Of a stretch of DNA of 64,000 nt, positions 8,745 through 21,833 are shown one piece after another. Numbering within the stretch: position 1 is the stretch's first letter; every line of letters starts with the position of its first letter. The notes under the pieces were generated by a model. That model saw only the letters and a list, made by a program, of their open reading frames with translations. It was not told the origin of the DNA and did no database searches. The stretch covers positions 3,936,308-4,000,307 of the forward strand of contig NZ_CP011975.1 of assembly GCF_001047675.1 (NCBI RefSeq). The letters are read 5' to 3'. A program made the translations under genes and the position numbers. Source of the stretch: Yersinia aleksiciae (GTDB lineage: Bacteria; Pseudomonadota; Gammaproteobacteria; Enterobacterales; Enterobacteriaceae).

Positions 8745-8912
8745 CTAATGGGACTTCATCCCCGCCGCCGTCATCATCATACGGAACAGCATGGAAACCG
8801 CCAATAATGCCAAAACACTCCCGCACCAGATAATAAGCAGCCAACCAACGCGCTTCCACCACGGGGATTTCATCGGCTCAGTCGATGAAGAGGGTGATTG
8901 TGATTTCATCAT
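8745..8912 (-). CDS. DUF2474 small membrane protein of the bd-type oxidase operon
   Basis: 55 residues reading MMKSQSPSSSTEPMKSPWWK, then VGWLLIIWCGSVLALLAVSMLFRMMMTAAG: a short basic/proline-rich head with a WWKR-x-GWLLIIW pattern and one membrane helix. This is the layout of DUF2474, small proteins encoded after cydB/cioB in many cyanide-insensitive oxidase operons and thought to be an accessory subunit comparable to CydX. The first ATG directly follows the cioB stop codon; a second ATG three bases on is also possible, but AGGG is spaced better for the first. Function is inferred from gene order and topology only. Confidence 0.8.
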   Translation of the reverse strand: MMKSQSPSSSTEPMKSPWWKRVGWLLIIWCGSVLALLAVSMLFRMMMTAAGMKSH

Positions 8913-9923
8913 TCAGTGATAGCCCTGTTCGTGATCGGTTTTCCCGCGGAAGACGTAGTAACTCCAGAAGGTATAAACCAGAATAATGGGGATGATAAAT
9001 AGCGCGCCAACCAGCATAAATCCTAAGCTCTGCGGAGGGGCGGCCGCTTGCCATAAAGTAATGGCGGGCGGAATAAGATAGGGCCAGATACTGATCCCCA
9101 AGCCGCTATAGCCCAGAAACACCAATAAGAGCGTCAGCAGGAAGGGGGCATAATGGCTGCCACGTTTGACGGCGCGCAGCAAGGCCCAACTGGCGAGTAA
9201 TACCAAGATGGGCACTGGCAGGAACCAAAACAGATTTGGCAAGCTGAACCAACGCGCGGCAATTTGGGGATGTGCCAGCGGCGTCCAAAGACTGATCCCC
9301 GCAATAATAAGCAGCATCACCAGCGTCAGTGGTGTCGCCAGCTTATGCATCACCTGTTGTACATGGCCCTCGGTTTTCATAATCAGCCAAGTGCAGCCGA
9401 GCAGCGCATAGGCCGTCACTAATCCGATGCCACAAAATAGGGCAAAGGGGGTCAACCAGTCAAACGGCCCGCCGCTGTAACTGCGGCCTGTCACTGGGAA
9501 GCCCTGAATAAAGGCCCCGACTACCATGCCCTGCGTGAAGGTGGCAATCAACGAACCGCCAATAAAGGCTTTATCCCAGATATGCTGCTTTTCAGGGCTG
9601 GCTTTAAAGCGGAATTCGAATGCTACGCCGCGGAAAATCAAGCCCAACAGCATCAGGGTCAGCGGGATCGCCAGTGCATCCAGAATCACCGCATAGGCTA
9701 GCGGAAAAGCGCCCAATAGTGCCGCGCCGCCAAGCACTAACCAGGTTTCGTTGCCATCCCAAACCGGAGCGACGCTATTCATCATCAAATCCCGGTCGCG
9801 ACTGTTTTTGACCAGCGGAAACAAGATGCCGATACCTAAATCGAAACCATCCATCACCACATACATCATGGTGCTGAATACAATGATAACGAACCAAATC
9901 AGTGGAAGATCAACACCCATCAT
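8913..9923 (-). CDS. cioB: CioB/CydB, cytochrome bd-type quinol oxidase subunit II
   Basis: 336 residues with about eight to nine membrane helices; subunit II without haem. Conserved features include YVVMDGFDLGIGIL near the N-terminus, NSVAPVWDGNETWLVLGGAALLGAFPLAYA, and RGVAFEFRFK. The length (336, shorter than the 379 of E. coli CydB) and wording fit the cyanide-insensitive CioB/AppB-like branch. The start overlaps the cioA stop by one base (TAATG), with AGGAG just upstream. It forms an inner-membrane dimer with CioA and helps reduce O2 with quinol without pumping protons. Confidence 0.92.
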   Translation of the reverse strand: MMGVDLPLIWFVIIVFSTMMYVVMDGFDLGIGILFPLVKNSRDRDLMMNSVAPVWDGNETWLVLGGAALLGAFPLAYAVILDALAIPLTLMLLGLIFRGVAFEFRFKASPEKQHIWDKAFIGGSLIATFTQGMVVGAFIQGFPVTGRSYSGGPFDWLTPFALFCGIGLVTAYALLGCTWLIMKTEGHVQQVMHKLATPLTLVMLLIIAGISLWTPLAHPQIAARWFSLPNLFWFLPVPILVLLASWALLRAVKRGSHYAPFLLTLLLVFLGYSGLGISIWPYLIPPAITLWQAAAPPQSLGFMLVGALFIIPIILVYTFWSYYVFRGKTDHEQGYH

Positions 9924-11374
9924 TAGCTCCTGTTGTGGTGATTATCAGTGGGCAATGGACTGCTGCCGGTATCAAAGGGTTCACTGACGGCGGAGAGTGG
10001 CCGCGCGGGCGTTTGGTGCTGGCCTGGGCCACCCGGATCTTGCTGGCCGCCTTCATGGGCTATTGGCCCTTTGCGAATCAGCCGCATCATATAGGCGTAG
10101 CCCACGCCAAATACCGAACCATAAACCACGATGAAGACCAGCAAACTGATGCTCATATGCATCTCGCCGTGAGAGGAGACCGCATCACGAGTACGCTGCA
10201 AGCCATAAACAATCCATGGCTGGCGGCCCACTTCAGTGGTAAACCACCCGGCGAGAATCGCAATCAGCCCCGACGGCCCCATCCACAGTACAAAATGGAG
10301 GAAAGGGCGTGACTGGTACAAACCGCCGCGCCAGCGCAGCCATAGACTCCAAAACCCCGCCAAAATCATCAACATGCCTAATCCGACCATAATGCGGAAT
10401 GACCAGAACACAATGGTGGAATTTGGCCGATCTTCGGGTGGGAAAGATTTCAACGCTGGGATCTGCTTTTCCAAACTGTGGGTCAGGATCAGACTCCCTA
10501 AATAGGGAATTTCCAGCGCAAAATGGGTTTTCTCCTGCTTCATGTCCGGCCAGCCAAACAGAATCAACGGCGTGGCTTCACCGGGCTTATTCTCCCAGTG
10601 GCCCTCAATGGCGGCAATTTTAGCCGGTTGATATTCCAAGGTATTTAAGCCATGGGCATCACCAATCACCGCCTGTAGCGGGGCGACAATTAAGGCCATC
10701 CACATCGCCATCGACAGCATTTTTCGCATGGCTGGCGTATCCCGTTTGCGCAGTAAATGCCAGGCGGCGGAGGCCCCGACAAAGAAGGCGGAGGCCAGAA
10801 ACGCGGCGGTGGACATATGCAGCAGCCGGTAAGGGAAGGAGGGGTTGAAGATCACTTTCAGCCAGTCAACCGGCACCACTTGCCCATTAATGACTTCAAA
10901 ACCTTGTGGCGTCTGCATCCAGCTATTGGAGGCGAGTATCCAGAAGGTGGACATCAGGGTACCGAGCGCCACCATGCAGGTGGCAAAGAAGTGCAAACCG
11001 GGGCCAACCCGATTCCAGCCAAACAGCATAACACCGAGGAAACCGGCTTCGAGGAAGAACGCGGTCAGCACTTCATAGGTCAGCAGCGGGCCAGTGATAC
11101 TGCCGGCAAATTCGGAGAAAAAGCTCCAGTTAGTGCCGAATTGGTAGGCCATAACGAGACCGGAAACCACCCCCATACCAAAGTTGACGGCAAAAATTTT
11201 GGACCAAAAATGGTAAAGATCACGATAATCCTCATTTTTGGTTTTTAACCATAACCCTTCCAGCACCGCCAGAAAACTGGCTAGCCCAATAGTGATGGCG
11301 GGGAAGATGATATGGAACGAAATGGTGAAAGCGAATTGGATTCTGGCCAACTCGAGAGCGGTTAAGCCAAACAT
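9923..11374 (-). CDS. cioA: CioA/CydA, cytochrome bd-type quinol oxidase subunit I (haem-binding)
   Basis: 483 residues from the ATG of MFGLTALELARIQFAFTISFH, which has a GAGG ribosome site; the frame is open 24 codons further up but that part lacks family similarity. Haem ligands are visible: His in SFHIIFP (b595 side), His in PYRLLHMSTAAFLASAF and Met in SHGEMHMSISL (b558), plus GRQPWIVYGLQRTRDAVS. The quinol-binding loop after IAAIEGHWENKPGEATP is short, as in CIO-type oxidases. The C-terminus ends in a Pro/Gly/Gln-rich tail of low complexity (EGGQQDPGGPGQHQT). The enzyme gives cyanide- and sulfide-tolerant respiration at low oxygen. It is first in cioA-cioB-DUF2474, divergent from ydcR. 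Confidence 0.93.
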   Translation of the reverse strand: MFGLTALELARIQFAFTISFHIIFPAITIGLASFLAVLEGLWLKTKNEDYRDLYHFWSKIFAVNFGMGVVSGLVMAYQFGTNWSFFSEFAGSITGPLLTYEVLTAFFLEAGFLGVMLFGWNRVGPGLHFFATCMVALGTLMSTFWILASNSWMQTPQGFEVINGQVVPVDWLKVIFNPSFPYRLLHMSTAAFLASAFFVGASAAWHLLRKRDTPAMRKMLSMAMWMALIVAPLQAVIGDAHGLNTLEYQPAKIAAIEGHWENKPGEATPLILFGWPDMKQEKTHFALEIPYLGSLILTHSLEKQIPALKSFPPEDRPNSTIVFWSFRIMVGLGMLMILAGFWSLWLRWRGGLYQSRPFLHFVLWMGPSGLIAILAGWFTTEVGRQPWIVYGLQRTRDAVSSHGEMHMSISLLVFIVVYGSVFGVGYAYMMRLIRKGPIAHEGGQQDPGGPGQHQTPARPLSAVSEPFDTGSSPLPTDNHHNRS

Positions 11375-11547
11375 AGTGACCTCGCTGCAAACATGGTACT
11401 GCCTCATCAATCGATAAAATGAATCAAGCCCAGTGTGGCGAGCCACAGGCGATTATTTTAGGGCGTAAACTTGGCAGTTAGTTAACCATAAGTTAAAGTG
11501 GCTATAATAGTGACAATTAATTCAATATTACCTATAACAGTTGGCAT

Positions 11548-12984
11548 ATGACTCGATACGAACAGTTAGCGCAACAAATCCGGGCGCAAATAGAATCTAA
11601 GGTCTGGCAGGCAGGCGACAAGCTGCCATCGCTACGGGAAAGTTGTAAGCAATCGGGCTTAAGCTTAATGACCGTGGTGCAGTCATATCAGTTGCTAGAG
11701 AGTCAGGGGTGGATCGTGGCCCGCCCGCAATCGGGATATTATGTTGCCTCGCGTCCGACACAGCTGCCGCAGCCGCAGCGCGGGAAAAAACTGCATCTGG
11801 ATGAGCAAGTAGATATTAATGCGTTTATTTTTGATGTACTACAAGCAGGTAAAGATCCGGCAATTATGCCCTTTGGTTCAGCATTTCCTGATCCGAGCTT
11901 ATTGTTACAGCCCCGCTTATCCCGTGCGCTAGCCAGTGTCGCCCGCAAGATCTCGCCACAAAGCTCGGTGACCAACTTGCCGCCGGGGAATGAGAGTTTA
12001 CGGCGCAATATCGCCCAGCGTTATGCTGCCAGTGGCATGAATGTTTCACCCGAAGAGATTGTGATTACCGCTGGTGCCATGGAGTCACTGAGCTTGAGCC
12101 TGCAAGCGGTGACTCAGCCTGGAGATTGGGTGGTGCTTGAGTCACCCGCCTTTTATGGGGCATTACAGGCGATTGAGCGCCTACGGTTAAAAGCCATTTT
12201 CATCACCACCCACCCGCAGCATGGGATGGATCTCGATGCTCTTGAGCAGGTCATCAGCCAATATCCGATCAAAGCCTGCTGGCTAATGACCCATTTTCAG
12301 AATCCCTTGGGCTGCTCGATGTCATGGCTGCAGAAAAAAAGGCTGGTGGCGCTGCTGCAACAGCACACTATTTCGCTGATAGAAGATGACGTTTATGGCG
12401 AATTATATTTTGGTGCGGAGCGCCCATTACCGGCCAAAGCACTCGACCAACACCGACAGATCCTGCACTGTTCTTCGTTTTCAAAATGCCTGGCACCGGG
12501 GTTTCGTGTGGGCTGGGTCGCCGCTGGTGAACATGCGCAGCGAATTCAACATTTGCAACTGATGAGTACGGTTTCGGCCAGTGTCCCGACCCAGTTGGCG
12601 ATTGCGGATTATCTCACTCAGGGCGGTTACGATACCCATTTGCGCCGCTTACGCCGCTTAATGGAGCAACGATTGAACGCGATGCGGCAAGCAGTGGTTG
12701 AGCATTTCCCTAAAAATGTCAAAATCAGCCATCCGGCGGGGGGCTATTTTTTGTGGCTAGAACTGGAGCCACCATTTAATGCCAGCGAATTATATCGGCG
12801 TGCACTGGAACAGGGGGTCAGTATCGCCCCCGGCAGGATGTTCACTACTGGCAATCAGTTCGACCACTGCTTTCGACTCAATGCCTCCTTTGCCTGGTCA
12901 GAGCAAAGCCAAAAGGCCATCCAGATTTTGGCGCAACTGATTCACCAACTGACTCACGGCACGGACAGTAGCCGTTTCCGTTAG
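11548..12984 (+). CDS. ydcR: YdcR-like MocR/GntR regulator with aminotransferase domain
   Basis: 478 residues. Residues 1-75 are a GntR winged helix-turn-helix (YEQLAQQIRAQIESKVWQAGDKLPSLRESCKQSGLSLMTVVQSYQLLESQGWI); after a linker, residues 105-470 form a fold-type I PLP domain with the Schiff-base lysine in HCSSFSKCLAPGFRVGW and a Y-x-x-x-Y-F motif IEDDVYGELYF. These MocR proteins sense vitamin B6 forms or amino acids and act as regulators. Overall wording is very close to E. coli YdcR, whose targets are unknown. A TATAAT element lies at 11503-11508 in the 173-base gap to divergent cioA. The gene ends 587 bases before astC, and the proximity may be chance. Confidence 0.88.
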   Translation: MTRYEQLAQQIRAQIESKVWQAGDKLPSLRESCKQSGLSLMTVVQSYQLLESQGWIVARPQSGYYVASRPTQLPQPQRGKKLHLDEQVDINAFIFDVLQAGKDPAIMPFGSAFPDPSLLLQPRLSRALASVARKISPQSSVTNLPPGNESLRRNIAQRYAASGMNVSPEEIVITAGAMESLSLSLQAVTQPGDWVVLESPAFYGALQAIERLRLKAIFITTHPQHGMDLDALEQVISQYPIKACWLMTHFQNPLGCSMSWLQKKRLVALLQQHTISLIEDDVYGELYFGAERPLPAKALDQHRQILHCSSFSKCLAPGFRVGWVAAGEHAQRIQHLQLMSTVSASVPTQLAIADYLTQGGYDTHLRRLRRLMEQRLNAMRQAVVEHFPKNVKISHPAGGYFLWLELEPPFNASELYRRALEQGVSIAPGRMFTTGNQFDHCFRLNASFAWSEQSQKAIQILAQLIHQLTHGTDSSRFR

Positions 12985-13202
12985 CCCTCCCTGTGCCAGG
13001 TAGCGTGTCAAATCAGGATATCGAATTAAATACATCACATCATATGGCGCCAGAAAATGGGGCCAAAACAGCATGATCCACTAGTCATACTGCGGCCATT
13101 CCTCCCCCTTTATGATGCATAACGTCCTTATTTCTTACCGCAATGCCCTCGATACCCACAGTAGAAATGCACCCAATTGAAGCATTCAGTGCTCATTTAT
13201 AG

Positions 13203-13214
13203 GGCGCTAGCGCC
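13203..13214. repeat. Perfect 12-base palindrome upstream of astC
   Basis: GGCGCTAGCGCC, isolated in the A/T-rich ast upstream region. No regulator is assigned. The 585-base gap between ydcR and astC holds no credible gene and is otherwise regulatory. Confidence 0.4.
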
Positions 13215-13278
13215 ATCGATTGTTATTTTTGTGTTGCAAAACTGTGATCTGATAGAGCAAAAATCAAAATTGGTCGAA

Positions 13279-13294
13279 AATGCATATAATTGCT
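13279..13294. promoter_or_regulatory. Possible ArgR half-match upstream of astC
   Basis: AATGCATATAATTGCT resembles the ARG box (TGAATaattATTCA pattern) with several mismatches; it lies about 75 bases upstream of the better palindrome. Listed because E. coli ArgR binds several boxes in the ast control region. Confidence 0.3.
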
Positions 13295-13353
13295 CGGCAA
13301 ACCCTGATTATTGGTCAATATAACCCCTAAAATACAGAATGAATGCGACCATT

Positions 13354-13369
13354 TTGCATAACTATGCAA
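13354..13369. promoter_or_regulatory. ArgR-like palindrome upstream of astC
   Basis: TTGCATAACTATGCAA is a perfect 7-base inverted repeat with a 2-base centre, similar in spacing and A/T centre to ARG boxes. It lies 70 bases upstream of the sigma-54 promoter, which is where an arginine-responsive activator of AST could act. Confidence 0.5.
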
Positions 13370-13422
13370 TTCAAATTGTTGTTTTAATGGAATTTAAACA
13401 TTTTATTCACATGCCCCATGGT

Positions 13423-13438
13423 GTGGCACGAAAGCTGC
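13423..13438 (+). promoter_or_regulatory. Sigma-54 promoter of the ast operon
   Basis: GTGGCACGAAAGCTGC matches the -24/-12 consensus TGGCACG-N4-TTGC with one change; the invariant GG and GC are the right distance apart. It lies 133 bases before astC. E. coli astCADBE is transcribed by sigma-54 RNA polymerase under NtrC. Confidence 0.8.
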
Positions 13439-13459
13439 TGTACACTTTATATCAGGTGA

Positions 13460-14815
<1,356 letters not shown>

Positions 14816-14845
14816 CATTTATGCAGTCAGCAAGGGACCTTGAAT

Positions 14846-17382
<2,537 letters not shown>

Positions 17383-17401
17383 TCCACCCAGGGAGAAGAC
17401 G

Positions 17402-18745
17402 ATGGCCGGATATGAAGTTAACTTTGATGGATTGGTTGGACTGACACATCACTATGCTGGATTGTCTTTTGGTAACGAAGCCTCGACGACCCATCAAAAT
17501 AGCATCTCTAATCCCCGTTTAGCCGCCAAACAGGGGCTGCTAAAAATGAAGGCACTGGCGGATTTAGGCTATAAACAAGGCGTGTTGCCGCCACAGGAGC
17601 GCCCTGCTATTGGGGTGTTGCGGCAGTTGGGTTTTAGCGGCTCCGATGAGCAAGTATTGAGTGAAGTGGCCCGCCAATCGCCGCGCTTGTTATCAGCGGT
17701 CAGTTCCGCCTCTTCGATGTGGACCGCCAACGCTGCCACGGTTTCCCCCTCAGCGGACAGCCGTGATGGTCGTGTTCACTTTACTGTTGCTAATCTGAAT
17801 AACAAATTTCATCGGGCGATTGAAGCGGATACCACCTCCGCACTGTTAAAAGCGGTTTTCAACAACCATCGACACTTTGTTCATCACGAGGCTTTGCCCT
17901 CCGTTGAACTGTTTGGTGATGAGGGCGCGGCGAATCACAATCGGTTGGGCGGCGAGTATGATAGCCCGGCAGTTCAGATGTTTGTTTATGGCCGGAAAGG
18001 GCTGGAAAATGGCAGCAGCCCGAGTCGATATCCTGCGCGCCAAACACTCGAAGCCAGCCAGGCTGTCGCGCGCTTGCACCAGTTGTCGTCTGAACAGACG
18101 GTCTTTATGCAGCAAAATCCCGCCGTGATTGACCAAGGGGTGTTTCACAATGATGTCATCGCGGTCAGTAATCGAAATGTGTTGTTCCATCATCAGCATG
18201 CATTTGTACCAGAGACTCATGTGATGGAGGAGATCCGCCGCAAAATGGGGCGCATTGAACAACAACTGATCACGATTGAAGTGCCAGCTGCTGAGGTGTC
18301 AGTCGCTGATGCCGTGTCGACCTACCTGTTTAACAGCCAGTTGTTGAGTAAACCTAACGGTAAAATGCTGCTGGTTATCCCACAAGAGTCACAAGAAAGC
18401 CCCACGGTGTGGCGATATCTATCTGAACTGATTAATAGCGGTGGCCCCATTGATGAGGTCAGGGTATTCGATCTGCGTGAAAGTATGCGTAATGGCGGTG
18501 GCCCAGCCTGCCTGCGGTTACGTGTGGCGCTGAATGACACTGAGCTGCATGCCGTCAATAACCGAGTGATGATGACCCCGGCGCTGTTTGTTGCGCTGAA
18601 TAATTGGGTCGACCAACATTATCGTGATCACTTGCAATTTAAGGACTTAGCGGACCCGCAGTTATTGCAAGAGGGGCGGCAAGCGTTGGATGAACTGACG
18701 CGGATCCTCAATCTTGGCTCGGTATACCCGTTCCAGCGGGATTAG
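17402..18745 (+). CDS. astB: AstB, N-succinylarginine dihydrolase
   Basis: 447 residues, the same length as E. coli AstB, from ATG 17402 behind GGGAG; the open frame upstream overlaps astD and is not family-like. The protein has the pentein (amidinotransferase-like) fold with [27 protein letters not shown] at the start, [20 protein letters not shown] with a catalytic His region, and the nucleophilic Cys in [17 protein letters not shown] near the end. It hydrolyses succinylarginine to succinylornithine, two NH3 and CO2, step 2 of AST and the one that releases nitrogen. Confidence 0.95.
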   Translation: MAGYEVNFDGLVGLTHHYAGLSFGNEASTTHQNSISNPRLAAKQGLLKMKALADLGYKQGVLPPQERPAIGVLRQLGFSGSDEQVLSEVARQSPRLLSAVSSASSMWTANAATVSPSADSRDGRVHFTVANLNNKFHRAIEADTTSALLKAVFNNHRHFVHHEALPSVELFGDEGAANHNRLGGEYDSPAVQMFVYGRKGLENGSSPSRYPARQTLEASQAVARLHQLSSEQTVFMQQNPAVIDQGVFHNDVIAVSNRNVLFHHQHAFVPETHVMEEIRRKMGRIEQQLITIEVPAAEVSVADAVSTYLFNSQLLSKPNGKMLLVIPQESQESPTVWRYLSELINSGGPIDEVRVFDLRESMRNGGGPACLRLRVALNDTELHAVNNRVMMTPALFVALNNWVDQHYRDHLQFKDLADPQLLQEGRQALDELTRILNLGSVYPFQRD

Positions 18746-18767
18746 GCGCAAAGCAGAGGGAAGGATA

Positions 18768-19760
18768 ATGCTAGATTTCTTGTCGGTGACACTCTCGGGC
18801 CATGCACCGCAAACCACGCAAGGTGAAACGGTAAACCTCAAATGGCAATGGCTCGGCGAAGGGGTATTGGAACTGATGCCACATGGAGGTAACACGCCGT
18901 CGGTGGTGCTATCTGCCGGTATCCATGGAAATGAAACAGCGCCGATCGAGATCATTAATCAATTAGTCGCCGATCTATTGGTGGGAGAATTGCCGCTGGC
19001 GGTGCGTCTGCTGGTGATATTAGGTAATCCGCCTGCGATCAGAGCAGGGGAGCGCTATCTCACTGCGGATATCAACCGCATGTTTGGCGGCCGCCATCAG
19101 AACTACTCCGCAGGAGATGAACCGAAAAGGGCTGCGTTTATCGAGCAGAGAGTGGCAGATTTTTTTGCTGCCGATAGCCAATCAATACGGCTGCATTATG
19201 ATTTACATACTGCGATCCGAGGTTCCCATCATACCCGCTTTGGCTTATTACCCTACCAGCCAACGCCGTACTCTGCGGCCATGTTGCGTTGGCTACAAGA
19301 TATTGAGCTGGATGCATTGGTGATGCACACCTCGGCGGGGGGAACCTTTGCCCACTTCAGTCGTGAGCACTGTCTGGCGGCAAGCTGCACGCTGGAGCTA
19401 GGAAAAGCCCTGCCATTTGGTGAAAACCAACTCACACAATTCAGCACGATTATTGCCGGATTAAGGGCATTAGTCAGTGGTGAGCAACTGCCTGAGCGCT
19501 CAGCAGAGCCGATGATATTCTATCGGGTGGTTAAATCACTGCTTAAACAGCACCCAGACTTTAAACTTTGGGTGGCAGATGACACGCTGAACTTTACCCG
19601 TTTCAAGCAGGGCACATTGCTGGCAGAGCAACCCAATGAGCTTTATCGTGTCCAGCATGACGCGGAATGGATCTTATTTCCTAATCCACGTGTCGCGATG
19701 GGGTTACGTGCCGGGATCATGTTGGTGCAAATGGATGAATGTGAGTTACCTACAACATAA
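18768..19760 (+). CDS. astE: AstE, succinylglutamate desuccinylase
   Basis: 330 residues from ATG 18768 behind GAGGGAAGG; earlier codons overlap astB. Zinc carboxypeptidase-like (aspartoacylase/AstE) motifs: SAGIHGNETAPIEIINQLV supplies the His and Glu zinc ligands, then LILGNPPAIRAGERYLTADINRMFGG and LHYDLHTAIRGSHHTRFGLLPY with the third ligand, and TLELGKALPFG. It splits succinylglutamate into succinate and glutamate, the last AST step. It is the end of the operon; a terminator lies 107 bases on. Confidence 0.94.
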   Translation: MLDFLSVTLSGHAPQTTQGETVNLKWQWLGEGVLELMPHGGNTPSVVLSAGIHGNETAPIEIINQLVADLLVGELPLAVRLLVILGNPPAIRAGERYLTADINRMFGGRHQNYSAGDEPKRAAFIEQRVADFFAADSQSIRLHYDLHTAIRGSHHTRFGLLPYQPTPYSAAMLRWLQDIELDALVMHTSAGGTFAHFSREHCLAASCTLELGKALPFGENQLTQFSTIIAGLRALVSGEQLPERSAEPMIFYRVVKSLLKQHPDFKLWVADDTLNFTRFKQGTLLAEQPNELYRVQHDAEWILFPNPRVAMGLRAGIMLVQMDECELPTT

Positions 19761-19866
19761 GTAAGGAGGGGTTACCAATACCGACCTAAATAGTGACGTA
19801 GGGTAATATCACCAACAGAACTATTACTTAAGCTAAATTCAAAGCAATATATCTTTATTAACAGAC

Positions 19867-19902
19867 AAAAAATGGGCTAAGGAAGATAATGGCTCATTTT
19901 TT
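19867..19902 (+). terminator. Terminator after astE
   Basis: AAAAAATGGGC (19867-19877) pairs with GCTCATTTTTT (19892-19902) through one wobble, giving an 11-base stem ending in a T6 tract. Confidence 0.75.
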
Positions 19903-20471
19903 ATTCGCTCAATCGAAAAGTATCTTATTCAATTCATGGTCGCTCTCCCATTTTTAATAAAAAAACTTCTCAGTAATAACCAATCAAAATCACACTTTTC
20001 ATATAACTATTAATTAAATTTATTCTTATTGCACCAAGTGAGACATTTAATGGTTCACTTTTTGTATTTTATATAGCCATTAAATAGCAGTGGATATATA
20101 AAAAAGTGCAATGGAACTGTGATATCCACTGCATTTTACAAATCTTATTGCTAAACAGAACAAAAAAGAAACAAATAGAAATGACTTTGCACTGAATTGG
20201 TGCTAATGCACTGTTTTGGTTATATGTAATTACTTAAAATCTCTTTTAATCAACAGGTTATGAAAAGTTCCTGAAAACACATTTTGTTACAATTGATTAC
20301 CTATTTATACCTATATATCTTCATTTTTACCATTTTAACTTTTCGTGCTTAGTGATAATGTCTATTCGCTTTACAAGACAGGTAACTATAAAAAATTAAA
20401 AATTAACTTTTATGAGGCTAAAACCAATTTAGCCCGGCGGGTTAGTTTTATTAAAATTTAAAGGAAAAATA
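19903..20471 (+). promoter_or_regulatory. Long A/T-rich upstream region of the porin gene
   Basis: Nearly 570 bases without a gene. Long A/T-rich control regions are usual for OmpR-controlled porins. TTTTGTTACAATTGATTAC near 20282-20300 and AGAAACAAATAG near 20168-20179 are loosely like OmpR sites, but I cannot establish them. The mRNA leader includes AAAACCAATTTAGCCCGGCG near 20420 and the ribosome site AAGGA at 20461-20465. Confidence 0.4.
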
Positions 20472-21554
20472 ATGATGAAGCGCAGTGTGCTGGCCTTAGC
20501 GGTCACCTTGAGTATGGTTCCTACTCTGTCAAACGCAGCAGAAATTTATAATAAAGATGGCAATAAACTGGATCTTTATGGTCGCGTAGCCGCTAAATAC
20601 CTTTTTACAAACCATAATAACGCCGATGATACTTATGTGCGTTTTGGTTTTAAGGGTGAAACACAAATTAATAGCCAACTGACCGGTTACGGCCAGTGGG
20701 AATATAACGTTGCAGCAAGTAATGCTGAATCTCAGGGCGATAAAGGTAATAAAACCCGTCTGGGCTTTGCTGGTTTGAAATTTGCTGAATTTGGCTCTTT
20801 CGATTACGGCCGTAACTACGGCGTAGTTTATGACGCACTGGCTTACACCGACATGCTGCCAGAATTCGGTGGCGACTCAATCGCTTACACCGATAACTAC
20901 ATGACTGGTCGTTCTACCGGTCTGGCAACTTACCGTAACTCTGACTTCTTCGGTCTGGTTAAAGGTCTGAACGTTGCAGCGCAGTATCAAGGCCGCAATG
21001 ACGATGGCGATACCACGAAGAACGAGCGCGCCATCCAAAAAGCTAACGGCGACGGTTTCGGTTTATCTGTTGATTATCAAGACATCGAAGGCAGTGGTGT
21101 TGGCTTCGTAGCAGCATACTCCTCTTCTAACCGTACTCTGGGTCAGAAAAATCTGGCTAACAGTGCTACCGGTGACAAAGCTCAAGCTTGGGCAACCGCG
21201 CTGAAATACGATGCAAACCAAGTTTACATCGCAGCCATGTATGGCGAAACGCTGAACATGACTCCATACAAGGCATTGATTGCGAACAAAACTCAGAACG
21301 TAGAATTGGTTGCTCAGTACCAGTTCGAAAATGGCATTCGCCCATCAATCGCTTATGTTCAGTCCAAAGGCAAAGATCTGTCAGTTGTAGGCGATGCGGA
21401 CTTGCTGAAATATGCTGAAATTGGTGTGACTTACTACATCAACAAAAACATGTTCACCTATGTTGACTACCAGATTAACTTGCTGAATGAAAACAACCCA
21501 CTGGGTCTGGGTACCGATGATACTGTTGCAGTTAACTTGACTTACCGTTTCTAA
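20472..21554 (+). CDS. General outer-membrane porin (OmpC/OmpF family)
   Basis: 360 residues with a signal peptide ([22 protein letters not shown]) and a mature start [23 protein letters not shown], the family hallmark. The L3 constriction loop contains [10 protein letters not shown], and the chain ends [10 protein letters not shown] with the C-terminal aromatic Phe that the BAM machinery recognises. It forms a trimeric sixteen-strand beta barrel for passive diffusion. Loops are too variable for me to choose between OmpC, OmpF or OmpN. The gene is monocistronic: a long regulatory region precedes it and a strong terminator follows. Another in-frame ATG three bases on is possible. Confidence 0.93.
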   Translation: MMKRSVLALAVTLSMVPTLSNAAEIYNKDGNKLDLYGRVAAKYLFTNHNNADDTYVRFGFKGETQINSQLTGYGQWEYNVAASNAESQGDKGNKTRLGFAGLKFAEFGSFDYGRNYGVVYDALAYTDMLPEFGGDSIAYTDNYMTGRSTGLATYRNSDFFGLVKGLNVAAQYQGRNDDGDTTKNERAIQKANGDGFGLSVDYQDIEGSGVGFVAAYSSSNRTLGQKNLANSATGDKAQAWATALKYDANQVYIAAMYGETLNMTPYKALIANKTQNVELVAQYQFENGIRPSIAYVQSKGKDLSVVGDADLLKYAEIGVTYYINKNMFTYVDYQINLLNENNPLGLGTDDTVAVNLTYRF

Positions 21555-21610
21555 GTTAATTTAAGCAGTAATTATTGCCCTTTTCTGTGTCGGAAATTGG
21601 TGAATTAAAA

Positions 21611-21635
21611 AGGCGGGGATAACCCCGCCTTTTTT
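21611..21635 (+). terminator. Intrinsic terminator after the porin gene
   Basis: GGCGGGG (21612-21618), loop ATAA, CCCCGCC (21623-21629), flanked by A5 and T6. Confidence 0.92.
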
Positions 21636-21672
21636 GCTTTTCAAACATTACTATCAATTCAATTATTCCAAT

Positions 21673-21825
21673 AAGTGATAGTCAATCACTTGAGCTTGCT
21701 GACAAATCTCATATAGCTTGGTGACTGGTGGGGCGACTGCACCGACGGCTTACGCCGTTACGACCCATTCGGCACATTTCCCCGCTAATAACTTTGTCAT
21801 CAGTCTGAAGTGATAGTAAATCACT
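21673..21825. repeat. Paired small palindromes between porin and hutG
   Basis: AAGTGATAGTCAATCACTT (21673-21691) recurs as AAGTGATAGTAAATCACT (21808-21825), each a hairpin on its own, with a third hairpin ACGGC-TTAC-GCCGT between them. The layout resembles a small dispersed intergenic element of Yersinia or enterobacteria (ERIC/YPAL-like), but I cannot match it to a named family. Confidence 0.4.
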
Positions 21826-21833
21826 ACGATAAC

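Noticed and set aside
9902..10312. 136-codon plus-strand frame over cioA/cioB junction
   Set aside because: Antisense shadow of two overlapping conserved genes.
10757..11248. Long antisense frame over cioA
   Set aside because: Gly/His-rich shadow of the well-supported cioA coding strand.
11374..11446. N-terminal 24-codon extension of cioA
   Set aside because: The family begins at MFGLTALELARIQF, which has its own ribosome site; the extra codons match nothing.
20160..20310. OmpR binding sites upstream of the porin
   Set aside because: Only loose resemblance in A/T-rich sequence; not listed as separate sites.
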